Origin: Methylophilales bacterium HTCC2181
Lineage (GTDB): Bacteria > Pseudomonadota > Gammaproteobacteria > Burkholderiales > Methylophilaceae
DNA length: 64,000 bases
Assembly (NCBI GenBank): GCA_000168995.1
Contig: AAUX01000001.1
Coordinates: forward strand, 1,237,186-1,301,185
Direction: 5' to 3'
Below the pieces are notes generated by a model. It worked only from the letters and a program-made list of their open reading frames with translations, did not search any database and had not been told where the DNA came from. Below, piece after piece: positions 7,319 through 16,471 of the stretch; position 1 is the stretch's first letter, and each line of letters begins with the position of its first letter. Both the position numbers and the translations under genes were made by a program.

Positions 7319-8358
7319 TTGAAGAATTTAATTATATTTTACCGGATGAACTAATTGCACAGTCCCCCCTTAAAAATAGGGGAGATAGTCGCTTGCTAGT
7401 TGCCAATCCTGTAGGTAAAAAAATATCTGATTCCTATTTTAAAAATTTCACAGTGCTACTGAAAAAAAATGATTTGGTTATCTTTAACGATACCAGGGTA
7501 ATTAAGGCAAGAATATTTGGTACAAAGACGACTGGTGGCAAGGTAGAGCTTCTTATTGAAAGGATTTTAAATAATCATACTGCGACCGCATTAATTAGAA
7601 CATCTAAACGTATTGACATCGGTCTTACAATAGCAATCGACTGTATTAACTCTATTAAAGTTATTTCGCGAAATAATAATTTATTCGAAATACAGTTATT
7701 AGGCGGTTCGTTTTATGATCTCCTTGAAAAACATGGTCATGTTCCTCTTCCTCCCTATATTGAAAGAAATGATGAAGATGAAGATGAAATAAGGTACCAA
7801 ACTGTATTTGCAAAAGAGGCTGGAGCTGTAGCTGCCCCTACCGCTGGGCTGCATTTTTCCGAACAAGATTTGAGGGGCATGGATAAAAAAGGAATTGCTA
7901 TGGCTTTTATTACTTTGCATGTAGGGTCTGGAACATTCCAACCCATTAAGACTGAAGATATCAATCAGCACACTATGCACCAAGAAATCTATAATATTCC
8001 TAAAAGCATTATTAAGAAGATTGCGGAAACTAAAGCTAAGAATGGAAGAATTGTAGCTATAGGAACAACGGTCTTGCGAGCCCTTGAAAGCGCCTACGAA
8101 GAAGATATTATTAAAACAGGTTACAATGAAACGGATATATTTATTAAACCGGGCTTTAACTTTAAAGTTGTTGATGCATTGTTCACTAACTTTCATCTTC
8201 CTAAAAGCACACTTTTAATGCTTGTATCAGCTTTTGCAGGGAGTAAATTTATCAAAGCTATATACCGACATGCTGTAGATAATAAATATCGTTTCTTTAG
8301 CTATGGTGACGCAATGTTTATTGAACAAAAAGTTAAAAATCAGGACGAACAAGTCTAA
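7312..8358 (+). CDS. queA: S-adenosylmethionine:tRNA ribosyltransferase-isomerase
   Basis: QueA (348 aa) transfers the ribosyl moiety of S-adenosylmethionine to preQ1 in tRNA, making epoxyqueuosine at the wobble position of GUN anticodons. The family features are clear: N-terminal FNYILPDELIAQSPL, the FNDTRVIKAR motif, GHVPLPPYIER, and APTAGLHFSEQ with HVGSGTFQP. The C-terminus LFTNFHLPKSTLLMLVSAFAG is typical. The usual partner tgt is not next to it. It is divergent from tRNA-Leu. Confidence 0.98.
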   Translation: MRIEEFNYILPDELIAQSPLKNRGDSRLLVANPVGKKISDSYFKNFTVLLKKNDLVIFNDTRVIKARIFGTKTTGGKVELLIERILNNHTATALIRTSKRIDIGLTIAIDCINSIKVISRNNNLFEIQLLGGSFYDLLEKHGHVPLPPYIERNDEDEDEIRYQTVFAKEAGAVAAPTAGLHFSEQDLRGMDKKGIAMAFITLHVGSGTFQPIKTEDINQHTMHQEIYNIPKSIIKKIAETKAKNGRIVAIGTTVLRALESAYEEDIIKTGYNETDIFIKPGFNFKVVDALFTNFHLPKSTLLMLVSAFAGSKFIKAIYRHAVDNKYRFFSYGDAMFIEQKVKNQDEQV

Positions 8359-8377
8359 CTCAGGGAAAACAAATCAA

Positions 8378-9244
8378 ATGAAATTTAAAATTATACTTTT
8401 TACTATTCTTGGTGCTCTATCGCATTCGGCTTTCAGTGAAATTCTTATGGAGGCTGAACTTGCAGTCAAAATTTCATTGAAGAAAAAACCTACTACAAGA
8501 CCCCAAACGATTGCATTTATTGGGGCCGAAAAAAAGTATTATATTGCCGATGGTGGTTTAGCTCCTTTGGGATCAGCCTATGAAGCACCCATATCAAAGT
8601 CGCTGATTCATACCTATGACGACCAAGGTAATTATCTTGACTCCACGAGAGCTGGTTTTGATAATCGGTCTATTTATTACAACGAGAAAACATTTCAGCT
8701 AGAGACAATTACTTATAATGTTTCAAGCCAAGCAGGATTTGCACCAATGACTGGTATCTTTTCATTAAGCCTTAATGATGGAGGGTTGTTAACTGGAAAA
8801 TCTGGTGTAATTTCAAATTTTGCACCGGCTTTTGGGAGCGCATCTACAATGCCAACATTTGATGCAAAAAATAATGTGTACTATGCTAAACAAGAAAGAA
8901 CTAATGAGGTTTTTGTGGTTGATGCTAAAGATTTTCAGTTAAAAAATACCATTAAATTAGATTTTAAAAGCCCCGGCGTTGAGCATCATGATGTTGCTGC
9001 AAGCTTTATTGCATTTACGAATAAAAAGGATGCTGAATTTATATTGTTAGATGTAGACCATAAGCGTTTTTTAATCTACGACATTAAAGGTCAGTACAAA
9101 GGTGCGTCACGACTTCCGGCTGGCCTTAAAATTAGATCTAAGAACCACTTTAATGGTTTAGGCTACAGTAATGAGCTATTTTTTATATACATTGACTCTG
9201 AAAATGAATTTGGTACCTACCAAGGTTACAAGGTTTTAAACTGA
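8378..9244 (+). CDS. Exported protein of unknown function, possibly beta-propeller
   Basis: I do not recognise this 288-aa protein. A clear signal peptide covers residues 1-20 (hydrophobic core [10 protein letters not shown], then SAFS before the likely cleavage site). The mature part has repeated short beta-strand patterns such as [19 protein letters not shown] and [12 protein letters not shown] that recall NHL or SMP-30-like propeller blades, but no catalytic motif is obvious. The start at 8378 was chosen because it opens the signal peptide; upstream codons overlap the queA end. It is 19 bp downstream of queA and may be cotranscribed. Its end overlaps the convergent proS end by 9 bp. Confidence 0.6.
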   Translation: MKFKIILFTILGALSHSAFSEILMEAELAVKISLKKKPTTRPQTIAFIGAEKKYYIADGGLAPLGSAYEAPISKSLIHTYDDQGNYLDSTRAGFDNRSIYYNEKTFQLETITYNVSSQAGFAPMTGIFSLSLNDGGLLTGKSGVISNFAPAFGSASTMPTFDAKNNVYYAKQERTNEVFVVDAKDFQLKNTIKLDFKSPGVEHHDVAASFIAFTNKKDAEFILLDVDHKRFLIYDIKGQYKGASRLPAGLKIRSKNHFNGLGYSNELFFIYIDSENEFGTYQGYKVLN

Positions 9245-10471
9245 TTTTAAATGCCTTATTAGATCATTGCTAGCTATCATTTCCGCATCTGTTTTAGACC
9301 TATTTTTATACTCATATTTATTTTCCTTAAGGGTGGTTTCACTAACTGTGATGCGATGTGGTATTCCGATGAGCTCTGCCTCGCTAAACATTATCCCAGG
9401 CCTCAACCCTCTGTCATCTAAAAGAACATCATATCCCTCTGCAATTAATAACTGATATAAATCGTCTACACCCTCTTTTACCGATGAACTTTTATCGTAC
9501 CCAATTGGTGTGATAATAACTTCAAAGGGCGCCATAGACTCGGGGAAAATAATACCTTTGTCATCATGATTTTGCTCAATGGCTGCAGCAATTATGCGTG
9601 AAACTCCAATACCATAGCAACCCATAATCATAGGTGATGGCTTACCTGATTGATTAATAAATGTTGCTTTCATTGCCTCAGAATACTTAGTTCCTAGCTG
9701 AAATATATGGCCTACCTCTATACCTCTGCATGTTTTCAAATTTCTCTTGTCTGGATGATCTTTTGCTACTTCAATGTTTGCAGCAAAGTCAGAATGCTCA
9801 TCATAAACAATTTCGTCTTCTCCAGAGTCTGCTAAGACATGAAATTCATGAGATCCATCCCCGCCAATAGCCCCGTTATCTGCCTGCACTGCTCGAAAAA
9901 TTAATCCCAGTTTAGTGAAAATAGCATTGTAAGCTTTAAACATTAAATCATATGTATGCTTAAGGGACTCAATATCGGCATGAAAGGAATAGGCGTCCTT
10001 CATTAAAAACTCCCTAGCTCTCATAACGCCAAATCTTGGCCTAATTTCATCGCGGAATTTCATTTGTATTTGATAGAAATTCATAGGCAGCTGCTTATAG
10101 CTATTTAATTCATTTCTTACTAAGTCGGTAATGACCTCCTCATGAGTTGGTCCAAAGCAAAAAGGGCGGTCATGTCTGTCACTGATTTTTAACATCTGAG
10201 GACCAAACAGTTCCCATCTCCCTGTCTCTTCCCATAATTCTGCTGGCTGGATGGCAGGCATAAGTAGCTCAACCGCTCCTGCTTGCTGCATTTCTTCTCG
10301 AATGGTATTTTCAATCTTTTTTAAAACTCTAAGCCCCATGGGCATCCAGGTATAGAGTCCCGATCCGAGTTTTTTTATTAACCCTGCTCGGATCATAAGT
10401 TTGTGACTGGTCAGCTCTGCCTCAGCAGGGGCTTCCTTGAAGGTGGAAATATAAAATTTAGATGCTTTCAT
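9236..10471 (-). CDS. proS: Prolyl-tRNA synthetase lacking the INS editing domain
   Basis: Class II synthetase that charges tRNA-Pro. Catalytic motifs are intact: motif 2 region [20 protein letters not shown], and the [17 protein letters not shown] segment containing motif 3. The C-terminal anticodon-binding domain follows ([10 protein letters not shown] to the end). At 411 aa it is about 160 residues shorter than typical beta- and gammaproteobacterial ProS. The missing part is the INS domain, which in E. coli ProS removes misacylated Ala-tRNA-Pro. Here [11 protein letters not shown] (about 226-236) runs through a short linker straight into [12 protein letters not shown] (249-260). The surrounding sequence resembles the long bacterial form rather than a foreign type. 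The frame is open throughout, so this is a clean deletion, not a frameshift. Confidence 0.95.
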   Translation of the reverse strand: MKASKFYISTFKEAPAEAELTSHKLMIRAGLIKKLGSGLYTWMPMGLRVLKKIENTIREEMQQAGAVELLMPAIQPAELWEETGRWELFGPQMLKISDRHDRPFCFGPTHEEVITDLVRNELNSYKQLPMNFYQIQMKFRDEIRPRFGVMRAREFLMKDAYSFHADIESLKHTYDLMFKAYNAIFTKLGLIFRAVQADNGAIGGDGSHEFHVLADSGEDEIVYDEHSDFAANIEVAKDHPDKRNLKTCRGIEVGHIFQLGTKYSEAMKATFINQSGKPSPMIMGCYGIGVSRIIAAAIEQNHDDKGIIFPESMAPFEVIITPIGYDKSSSVKEGVDDLYQLLIAEGYDVLLDDRGLRPGIMFSEAELIGIPHRITVSETTLKENKYEYKNRSKTDAEMIASNDLIRHLKSV

Positions 10472-10487
10472 TGTTTGTCGTCGCTTT

Positions 10488-10973
10488 TTATTTTTTTTCC
10501 AGATTGTGAAATAACACCTGCATATCTTCCCATAAAATCGCCTTCTTTTTTGGGTTTTTAATCATTTCATCCAATGATACTTTGGATTTAATTATAGTTG
10601 AAGAATGGTATGTTTCAATAAAACCATTTAAAGAATAAGACAGCTCATCGATTGCCAATAAAATATAGTTGGGGTTGGTCCCAAGGTCAATTGAGCTGGT
10701 ATTTATATTGCTCGAAATCTTAAAAGTGTCATTTTTCTTTTGGGCAATTGAGCTTATATATTTAGTGATGCTCTGAAAGAGATTTTTTTTACCTGTAATT
10801 TCACTGTCTTCAGTTATAGCCAAGATTAAAAATGAGTTTCTAGTTTGAGTGTGCTCAAACTCTTGGAAAAAAGCCATCGTATTTGTTGGATTATTTTGCT
10901 CTTCTCGCTCTTTCCATACAGGATTTAAACCTAATTCCTCATAAATTAATGCTTTGCTTATCTCGTTATTCAT
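10488..10973 (-). CDS. Possible DNA polymerase III psi subunit (HolD-like)
   Basis: A 161-aa protein of uncertain identity. Its ends resemble HolD, the psi subunit of the clamp loader that contacts chi and SSB. Near the N-terminus [14 protein letters not shown] is comparable to the QLGITQWSLRR of E. coli HolD. The C-terminus [19 protein letters not shown] is comparable to the TDLRANPTARAALW stretch, with a shared NP-x-x-(K/R)-A-x-LW pattern. The middle is poorly conserved and rich in Asn, Ser and Ile. It overlaps rimI by 4 bp; in E. coli holD and rimI are also overlapping neighbours. An alternative is a remnant of the N-terminal part of a family 4 uracil-DNA glycosylase, which follows rimI in many betaproteobacteria; no glycosylase domain is present. 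Confidence 0.45.
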   Translation of the reverse strand: MNNEISKALIYEELGLNPVWKEREEQNNPTNTMAFFQEFEHTQTRNSFLILAITEDSEITGKKNLFQSITKYISSIAQKKNDTFKISSNINTSSIDLGTNPNYILLAIDELSYSLNGFIETYHSSTIIKSKVSLDEMIKNPKKKAILWEDMQVLFHNLEKK

Positions 10974-11419
10974 AGCTCCAGCCCCATCAAAATGCCATTC
11001 TCTGTTCCATTAAGTGTTTTATAGTAATTATTTCTGACTCCAAGCTCGTTAAATCCATTTTTCTCATAAAGCTTAATAGCTTTTATATTTGAGACTCTAA
11101 CCTCTAAAAAAATACTAGCGACATAAAGGCTTTTACTTAAATCTTTTACATGATTTATAAGGTAATGGCCAAGGCCTTTGTTCTGTTGGCATTTCTTAAT
11201 CGCAATGTTTAAAATCTGGCATTCATCTGAGGCTAACAATGCAATATAGTAGCCAACAATCATGTCATCCAAAAAAAACACTTTAAAAATATTTTTTGCG
11301 GCTAATGCATCCTGAAAGTTCTGGATTGTCCATGGACTAAAATGGACATCTTTCTCAATGAGAACAACAATAGCAAGATCGCCAAATTCAGCATCCCTTT
11401 CTACTAATGGCGCATTCAT
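10970..11419 (-). CDS. rimI: Ribosomal protein S18 alanine N-acetyltransferase
   Basis: GNAT-fold acetyltransferase (149 aa) that acetylates the N-terminal alanine of ribosomal protein S18. The acetyl-CoA loop corresponds to KKCQQNKGLGHYLINH (about 73-88), and the later LEVRVSNIKAIKLYEKNGF with the aromatic YYKT is the classical RimI C-terminal signature. It overlaps tsaB upstream and the HolD-like gene downstream by 4 bp each, indicating translational coupling. The tsaB-rimI pair is common in proteobacteria. Confidence 0.92.
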   Translation of the reverse strand: MNAPLVERDAEFGDLAIVVLIEKDVHFSPWTIQNFQDALAAKNIFKVFFLDDMIVGYYIALLASDECQILNIAIKKCQQNKGLGHYLINHVKDLSKSLYVASIFLEVRVSNIKAIKLYEKNGFNELGVRNNYYKTLNGTENGILMGLEL

Positions 11420-12096
11420 CGCTTCTGGTTTTTCTCTCTCTCGACAATAGTATCAGCTACTTTATTTCTGATATACATAGGTTTAGCATTCCGCAAATCA
11501 AACTCATCGCCAAATCTATCTTGGGCTAACCTTGCAATTATTCCCGCCAAAGCAAGATCTTCTTCAATAAATTTTGGACTTAACTCACCGTATTTCAATT
11601 TTAATGCTTCGAAATAAGTTTTTACGGCTGATCCTATGATTATTGGCTTCTCAAGCCCTGAAAAAGGGAGAGAATGCGGATCATGCACCTCAAATTCATT
11701 TAGTTGTTTAAGGATGCCTCCAACAGATTCAAACATTCCCACATACAATTGCTTCATTCTGGCGTCGATACAGCATATTGTATTTTTTTTAGGGTGAATA
11801 GCTGCTAACGCTTCCAAAGAGCTTACCCCTACAATTGGAATATTTTTGGCAAATGCAATGCCATAGGCTATTCCTGAGGCCACTCTTACTCCACTAAAAG
11901 AACCAGGGCCAGAACAAAAAGCGATGCCTTTAATATCATCAAAAGATAAACCTGAATCTTTAATAAGCAATTCAATTTCTATGATTATTTTTTCAGAATT
12001 CTCCCTGCTACCCTCAAAGATTTTTTCGTTAAGGTCGCTGTTACACAAAAGTGCTATTGAAAATAAAGGTCCCGATGTGTCTAACGATAGAATCAT
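11416..12096 (-). CDS. tsaB: tRNA threonylcarbamoyladenosine biosynthesis protein TsaB
   Basis: TsaB (226 aa) is the ASKHA-fold partner of TsaD in making N6-threonylcarbamoyladenosine (t6A) at position 37 of ANN-decoding tRNAs. It starts with ILSLDTSGPLFSIAL, and the family motif FCSGPGSFSGVRVA is followed by IPIVGVSSLEALA. The CIDARMKQLYVG strand also fits. It lacks the metal-binding histidines of TsaD, as expected. It is placed upstream of rimI with a 4-bp overlap. Confidence 0.95.
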   Translation of the reverse strand: MILSLDTSGPLFSIALLCNSDLNEKIFEGSRENSEKIIIEIELLIKDSGLSFDDIKGIAFCSGPGSFSGVRVASGIAYGIAFAKNIPIVGVSSLEALAAIHPKKNTICCIDARMKQLYVGMFESVGGILKQLNEFEVHDPHSLPFSGLEKPIIIGSAVKTYFEALKLKYGELSPKFIEEDLALAGIIARLAQDRFGDEFDLRNAKPMYIRNKVADTIVEREKNQKR

Positions 12097-12107
12097 GTCA
12101 ATAATAA

Positions 12108-14039
12108 TTATAAGCTTTTTAAGAAATCCGTAACATCTAATTCATTTCTCGTTCTTTTAAAATCTGGGAGACTTTTCCATATTCTCTTGCCGTAAGGTTT
12201 GTCTATGATTCTTGGGTCACATATCATCAACACGCCCTTATCAATCTCATCGCGAATAAGTCTTCCAGCGCCTTGCTTTAACGAAATGATGGCTTGAGGC
12301 AATTGAAAGCTCATAAATGGATTTTCTCCAAGAGCCTTTAAGCGATTAATTCTTGATTCAAAGACAGGGTCGCCGGGTGAATGGAATGGAAGTTTGTCGA
12401 TAATTACCAATGAAAGCGAAGGTCCCCTGACATCTATACCCTCCCAAAAACTCATAGATCCAATCAGAACAGCATTGCCATATGATTTGAAACGCTCTAT
12501 CAATGTTCTTTTAGAGTCTTCTCCTTGAGTTAAAATAGGAAAATTAATATCGTGCTCTTCAAATTCAGATTTTAATAGTGCAGATATTTCTCGCATTGAT
12601 TTTAAACTTGTAGAAAGGATAAAAGTCCTGCCTTTTGCAGCTTGAATTAATGGATAAGTTTTTTTAATTATTGTTAAGTTAAAAATAGAAGAATTAGGAT
12701 CCGGCATATTGTTTGGAACATACAAGCATGCATTGTTTTTAAAATCAAAAGGGCTATTTAGCTTTTTTGACGTCGCATCCGATAAACCCATTAAATTCTG
12801 GAAAAAATCGAAGCTGTCATTAACCGCCAGGGTCGCTGACGTAAAGATCCAGGATATTTTATTTTGCTTTCTAAACCTTCCAAAACCCTCTGCAATTGAA
12901 AAGGGAGTCATATTGAACTGGATAGACTTGGAAAAAATATCCAGCCAATAGACATACTGATCATTTTTTTCCTTAAGCCAATGGCTTAATTTTTCTAGAA
13001 TCCCTTCGTACCTCTCCATAATCTTTTTTTGTTCTGGGCTTTGGTCGTCCAATAAAGAAAAAATTTTTCCCAGTTGCTCGAACGAAGAATGGATGGATTG
13101 AAGTTTTTCAGTAAACTTATCAATATTGGTAATTTTCTCAAAAGTTACTCTTTCACTGCTTGACCCAAACTCTAGTCTTAAATGCTTAATCTCTTCTTGG
13201 ACACCTGATGCAATATCAATTAATTTTTTTTGATTTTTCCCTAATTTATCGTAAAGTAATTGTGCGTCTTGCATTAAATAAATTAGTTCATTGGTAGAAA
13301 AATTATTGCCAAAAAAGATGGAGGCAATATCCGGAACTTGGTGAGCCTCGTCAAAGATAACAGTATCTGCTTTTGGAAGAATTTCTGAAATATCCTCATC
13401 TTTGAGCATAAAGTCAGCAAAGAATAAATGGTGGTTAACAATCACCACTTCTGCATTCAAGGCTTCTTTTCTCGCTTTTAATAAGAAACAGCTCTTTGCG
13501 AATTCACAACCTTGACCCAAGCAATTATCTGCAGTTGAAGTAACCATAGGCCATATGGTTGAAAACTCAGGAACATTTTCAACCTCAGATATTTCTCCAC
13601 TATTAGAGTGATCTGAGAATTGTTTGATTTTCTCAAGATAAGCACCGTCCTCTTTATTTACAAATTGGCCTCCCTGAATAGAATCGTCCAGTCTTAGCTG
13701 GCATACATAGTTAGCTCTGCCTTTTAATAGATTGACCTTGATGGGTATTTTTAGAGCTTCTCGTATTTTTGGTATATCTTTATTGAAGAGTTGGTCTTGC
13801 AAATTTTTTGTCGCAGTTGAAATAATAACCTTCCCCCCCGCCGCTAATGCTGGCGCTAAGTAAGCAAAGGTTTTTCCAATTCCTGTGCCAGCTTCGACAA
13901 CCAAAGGCTCTTGATTCTTGATTGCAGCATCAACCATTTGTGACATTTCGACCTGACTTGGCCTTATTTGATAGCCCTCAATTACCTCGCTTAATGGCCC
14001 ATTTACGTCAAAAAATTCGGTAATTGTAGATTTGACCAT
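12108..14039 (-). CDS. DinG/YoaA-family XPD-like DNA helicase
   Basis: Superfamily 2 DNA helicase (643 aa) of the DinG/YoaA group. Walker A is GTGIGKT at 51-57 and the Walker B box is DEAH at 230-233. Four cysteines (113, 173, 178, 184) are placed to hold the 4Fe-4S cluster of XPD-like helicases. Motifs for helicase domain 2 follow, including SMSFWEGIDVRGPSLSLVII and QGAGRLIRD. It probably acts on damaged or stalled replication structures; YoaA in E. coli works with the chi subunit. It directly abuts the SelW-like gene. Length and content suit YoaA better than the longer DinG. Confidence 0.9.
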   Translation of the reverse strand: MVKSTITEFFDVNGPLSEVIEGYQIRPSQVEMSQMVDAAIKNQEPLVVEAGTGIGKTFAYLAPALAAGGKVIISTATKNLQDQLFNKDIPKIREALKIPIKVNLLKGRANYVCQLRLDDSIQGGQFVNKEDGAYLEKIKQFSDHSNSGEISEVENVPEFSTIWPMVTSTADNCLGQGCEFAKSCFLLKARKEALNAEVVIVNHHLFFADFMLKDEDISEILPKADTVIFDEAHQVPDIASIFFGNNFSTNELIYLMQDAQLLYDKLGKNQKKLIDIASGVQEEIKHLRLEFGSSSERVTFEKITNIDKFTEKLQSIHSSFEQLGKIFSLLDDQSPEQKKIMERYEGILEKLSHWLKEKNDQYVYWLDIFSKSIQFNMTPFSIAEGFGRFRKQNKISWIFTSATLAVNDSFDFFQNLMGLSDATSKKLNSPFDFKNNACLYVPNNMPDPNSSIFNLTIIKKTYPLIQAAKGRTFILSTSLKSMREISALLKSEFEEHDINFPILTQGEDSKRTLIERFKSYGNAVLIGSMSFWEGIDVRGPSLSLVIIDKLPFHSPGDPVFESRINRLKALGENPFMSFQLPQAIISLKQGAGRLIRDEIDKGVLMICDPRIIDKPYGKRIWKSLPDFKRTRNELDVTDFLKSL

Positions 14040-14330
14040 TTATTCGGTACCCGGATCATTGTGACCCAAACCTCTTGAAGGGTCTATTAAGTCTCTTATT
14101 CGTTTTTTTATATTTTTTATTTCAATAAACCCACCTTCTTCAAGCCTAGAAAAAACTAATTGGTCATTACACCAAATTTCAAACTTTCCTGAATCACTTG
14201 GAACTAAATTCAAAGAAAAGATGTCATTAGGGAAAGTATTAATAAGTTCTTGTGCCATCCATGACGCTCGGGCAAGCCACCCGCATTTTGTGCAAAAATA
14301 AATTTTAATTATATTTTTCATTGGTTTCAT
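14040..14330 (-). CDS. SelT/SelW/SelH (Rdx) family selenoprotein-W-like protein
   Basis: A 96-aa protein with the N-terminal redox motif CTKC (Cys13, Cys16) right after a beta strand, the form seen in bacterial Rdx proteins in which cysteine replaces selenocysteine. The segment FEIWCNDQLVFSRLEEGGF matches the conserved second half of the family, with GGF near the thioredoxin-like core. A redox function is inferred; substrates are unknown. ATG codons at 14330 and 14321 are both possible starts. The stop is immediately followed by the helicase start. Confidence 0.85.
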   Translation of the reverse strand: MKPMKNIIKIYFCTKCGWLARASWMAQELINTFPNDIFSLNLVPSDSGKFEIWCNDQLVFSRLEEGGFIEIKNIKKRIRDLIDPSRGLGHNDPGTE

Positions 14331-14350
14331 AGGTGAATTTAAATTCTAAT

Positions 14351-14378
14351 TTAACTGAGTCCAGTTATGAGGTATATT
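14351..14378 (+). promoter_or_regulatory. Candidate promoter of the carboxyl-terminal protease gene
   Basis: TTAACT (14351-14356) and TATATT (14373-14378) with a 16-bp spacer lie 43 bp before the protease start, in a divergent intergenic region. Both hexamers are moderate matches to the sigma-70 consensus. Confidence 0.33.
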
Positions 14379-14421
14379 CTTACTAATGATTTCTTACATC
14401 AAACTTTAAAAAAGAAAAAAT

Positions 14422-15807
14422 ATGCGCTCAAAATTTGAAAAAGTAACACTTATTTTTATAGGATTATTCCTTGGCCTATTAATTAGCGTCAATTTACCAG
14501 TCTTTGCAGACAAAACCAAATCCTCTGAACTTCCCATCGAAGACCTTAGAACTTTTGCCGAGGTCTTTGGAAAAATTAAAACAGACTATGTAGAGGTTGT
14601 TGAAGATAAAAAGTTGTTAAGTGAGGCCTTAAGTGGAATGTTATCTGGACTGGACCCTCATTCTACTTATTTAGATTTAGATCATTTTAAGGATTTACAG
14701 CAAGGTACCGCAGGGGAGTTTGGCGGCCTAGGTATCGAAGTAGGCATGGAAGATGGGTTTGTGAAAGTTATATCTCCGATCGAGGATACACCCGCATACG
14801 ATGCTGGATTAAAGAGTGGTGATTTAATTATGAAGCTTGATGAAACCCAAGTTAAAGGCTTGGGCCTTAATGATGCTGTTAAATTAATGCGAGGAAAGCC
14901 AGGCACCGCAATTAACCTTCAGGTGCTACGAAAAGGGGTTGATACTCCAATTAATATTAAAATTGTAAGAGCACAAATAAAAACTAAAAGTGTTAAGTCC
15001 AAAATGATTGAGCCAAATTATGGTTATGTCAGAGTCACTCAATTCCAAGAGAGGACAGGAGAGGATTTGGCAGCAGCCTTACAGAAGTTGTGGAAAGAAA
15101 ATAAGCACCCGCTAAATGGTCTAATTCTTGATATGCGCAATAACCCTGGAGGACTTTTAAATTCTGCTGTTGCTGTTTCAGCTGCGTTTCTAAATGAGGG
15201 AGATTTAGTAGTGTATACAGAAGGGAGGGCTGCTGATTCTAAGATGCATCTGACTACAATCCCAGAAAATTTCATTAGGAATAACCCGCAAAAAAATAAC
15301 TATATTAAGAAATTACCAAAAGATTATAAAAATACTCCATTGGTGGTTTTGGTCAATAATGGCTCTGCTTCAGCATCAGAAATTGTTGCCGGAGCCCTAC
15401 AGGATCACAAAAGAGCGCTTATAGTAGGGACGAGGAGTTTTGGTAAAGGATCAGTTCAAAGCATATTACCAATGAATAATGGGACAGCTATCAAACTTAC
15501 AACAGCTAGATACTTCACTCCTAACGGAAGATCAATTCAAGCAAAGGGTATAGATCCAGACATAATCATCGAGGATGGAAATGAGAGTATTCCTGTTATG
15601 CGTGAAGCTGATTTAACTAACCGACTTTCAAATCCCGAAGAAAAAGAACTAGCACCATCTGAGGATCAATCAAAGAATAAACCAACAAGCGATGGGGGTG
15701 AAGCATTAAGAAATTACAAGCCCATTGAGTTAGGTGGTGAAGATGATAAGCAATATGCCGAGGCGATAAAAATTCTTAAAGACATTGATCGTTATCAAAA
15801 AAATTAA
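14422..15807 (+). CDS. Carboxyl-terminal processing protease (S41 family)
   Basis: Periplasmic S41A protease (461 aa) with an N-terminal signal or anchor (residues 9-28). A PDZ domain spans about 95-180, including GLGIEVGMEDGFVKVISP. The S41 core carries ILDMRNNPGGLL and the catalytic Ser/Lys pair in GSASASE (about Ser317) and FGKGSVQ (Lys342). Such Ctp proteases trim C-termini of periplasmic or membrane proteins and regulate peptidoglycan hydrolases. A Ser/Lys/Asp/Glu-rich tail of some 60 residues follows the core. It is divergent from the SelW-like gene and precedes coq7. Confidence 0.95.
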   Translation: MRSKFEKVTLIFIGLFLGLLISVNLPVFADKTKSSELPIEDLRTFAEVFGKIKTDYVEVVEDKKLLSEALSGMLSGLDPHSTYLDLDHFKDLQQGTAGEFGGLGIEVGMEDGFVKVISPIEDTPAYDAGLKSGDLIMKLDETQVKGLGLNDAVKLMRGKPGTAINLQVLRKGVDTPINIKIVRAQIKTKSVKSKMIEPNYGYVRVTQFQERTGEDLAAALQKLWKENKHPLNGLILDMRNNPGGLLNSAVAVSAAFLNEGDLVVYTEGRAADSKMHLTTIPENFIRNNPQKNNYIKKLPKDYKNTPLVVLVNNGSASASEIVAGALQDHKRALIVGTRSFGKGSVQSILPMNNGTAIKLTTARYFTPNGRSIQAKGIDPDIIIEDGNESIPVMREADLTNRLSNPEEKELAPSEDQSKNKPTSDGGEALRNYKPIELGGEDDKQYAEAIKILKDIDRYQKN

Positions 15808-15840
15808 TGGAGCCTTTAATCCAATAGTAAAATATTAATT

Positions 15841-16464
15841 ATGATTGATAAAGTATTAATTGAAATTGATAGGGCTCTTAAAACGCTTACACTTGAGCCC
15901 ACTGAAAAAAGAGTCCGCCCCGATGCTTCTATCCAAGAAAACAGCTCGCTTTCTACTCCCAATAAAAAAATTAACGCACAGTATATGAGAGTAAATCATT
16001 CAGGTGAAATATGTGCCCAAGGCCTTTACCGAGGTCAGCTTTTTTTTAATAGGAACGCCCTTATTAAAAGCGAATTAGAAAAAGCAGCTGATGAAGAGGC
16101 TGATCACCTTGCATGGTGCAACAAAAGAATTGAAGAGTTAGGGGGGAAAACCAGCAAACTTAACCCTGTCCTATATACTAGTTCTTTTATTATTGGGGCA
16201 TTTAATAGCTTTGTAGACGAAAAGTCTAATCTTGGATTTCTAGCTGAAACAGAAAAACAGGTAGCATTACATTTAACCCGTCATCTAGGCCGGGTAGACA
16301 AAAACGATATAAAAACTATTCATATATTGAAAGCTATGAAAGCTGATGAAGAAGGTCATGAAAGCTCAGCAATAGCAATGGGAGCCAAAGAGCTGAATCC
16401 ATTAGCAAAAAAAATTATGGGAAAAGCTTCAAAATTGATGACAAAAACTACTTTTTATATATGA
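15841..16464 (+). CDS. coq7: 2-polyprenyl-3-methyl-6-methoxy-1,4-benzoquinol hydroxylase
   Basis: Diiron monooxygenase (207 aa) of ubiquinone biosynthesis that hydroxylates demethoxyubiquinol. The carboxylate/histidine ligands are visible in NHSGEICAQG, EKAADEEADHLAWC, AETEKQVALHLTRHL and KADEEGHESSA. An internal hydrophobic stretch (TSSFIIGAFNSF) is consistent with membrane association. Its presence shows that the organism makes ubiquinone aerobically, consistent with the aa3 oxidase. A DUF2322 gene starts 8 bp downstream. Confidence 0.96.
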   Translation: MIDKVLIEIDRALKTLTLEPTEKRVRPDASIQENSSLSTPNKKINAQYMRVNHSGEICAQGLYRGQLFFNRNALIKSELEKAADEEADHLAWCNKRIEELGGKTSKLNPVLYTSSFIIGAFNSFVDEKSNLGFLAETEKQVALHLTRHLGRVDKNDIKTIHILKAMKADEEGHESSAIAMGAKELNPLAKKIMGKASKLMTKTTFYI

Positions 16465-16471
16465 TGAGAGC

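Noticed and set aside
7699..8196. Open frame of 165 codons antisense to queA
   Set aside because: Shadow of queA codon usage; low-complexity Ser/Asn/Phe composition and no recognisable domain.
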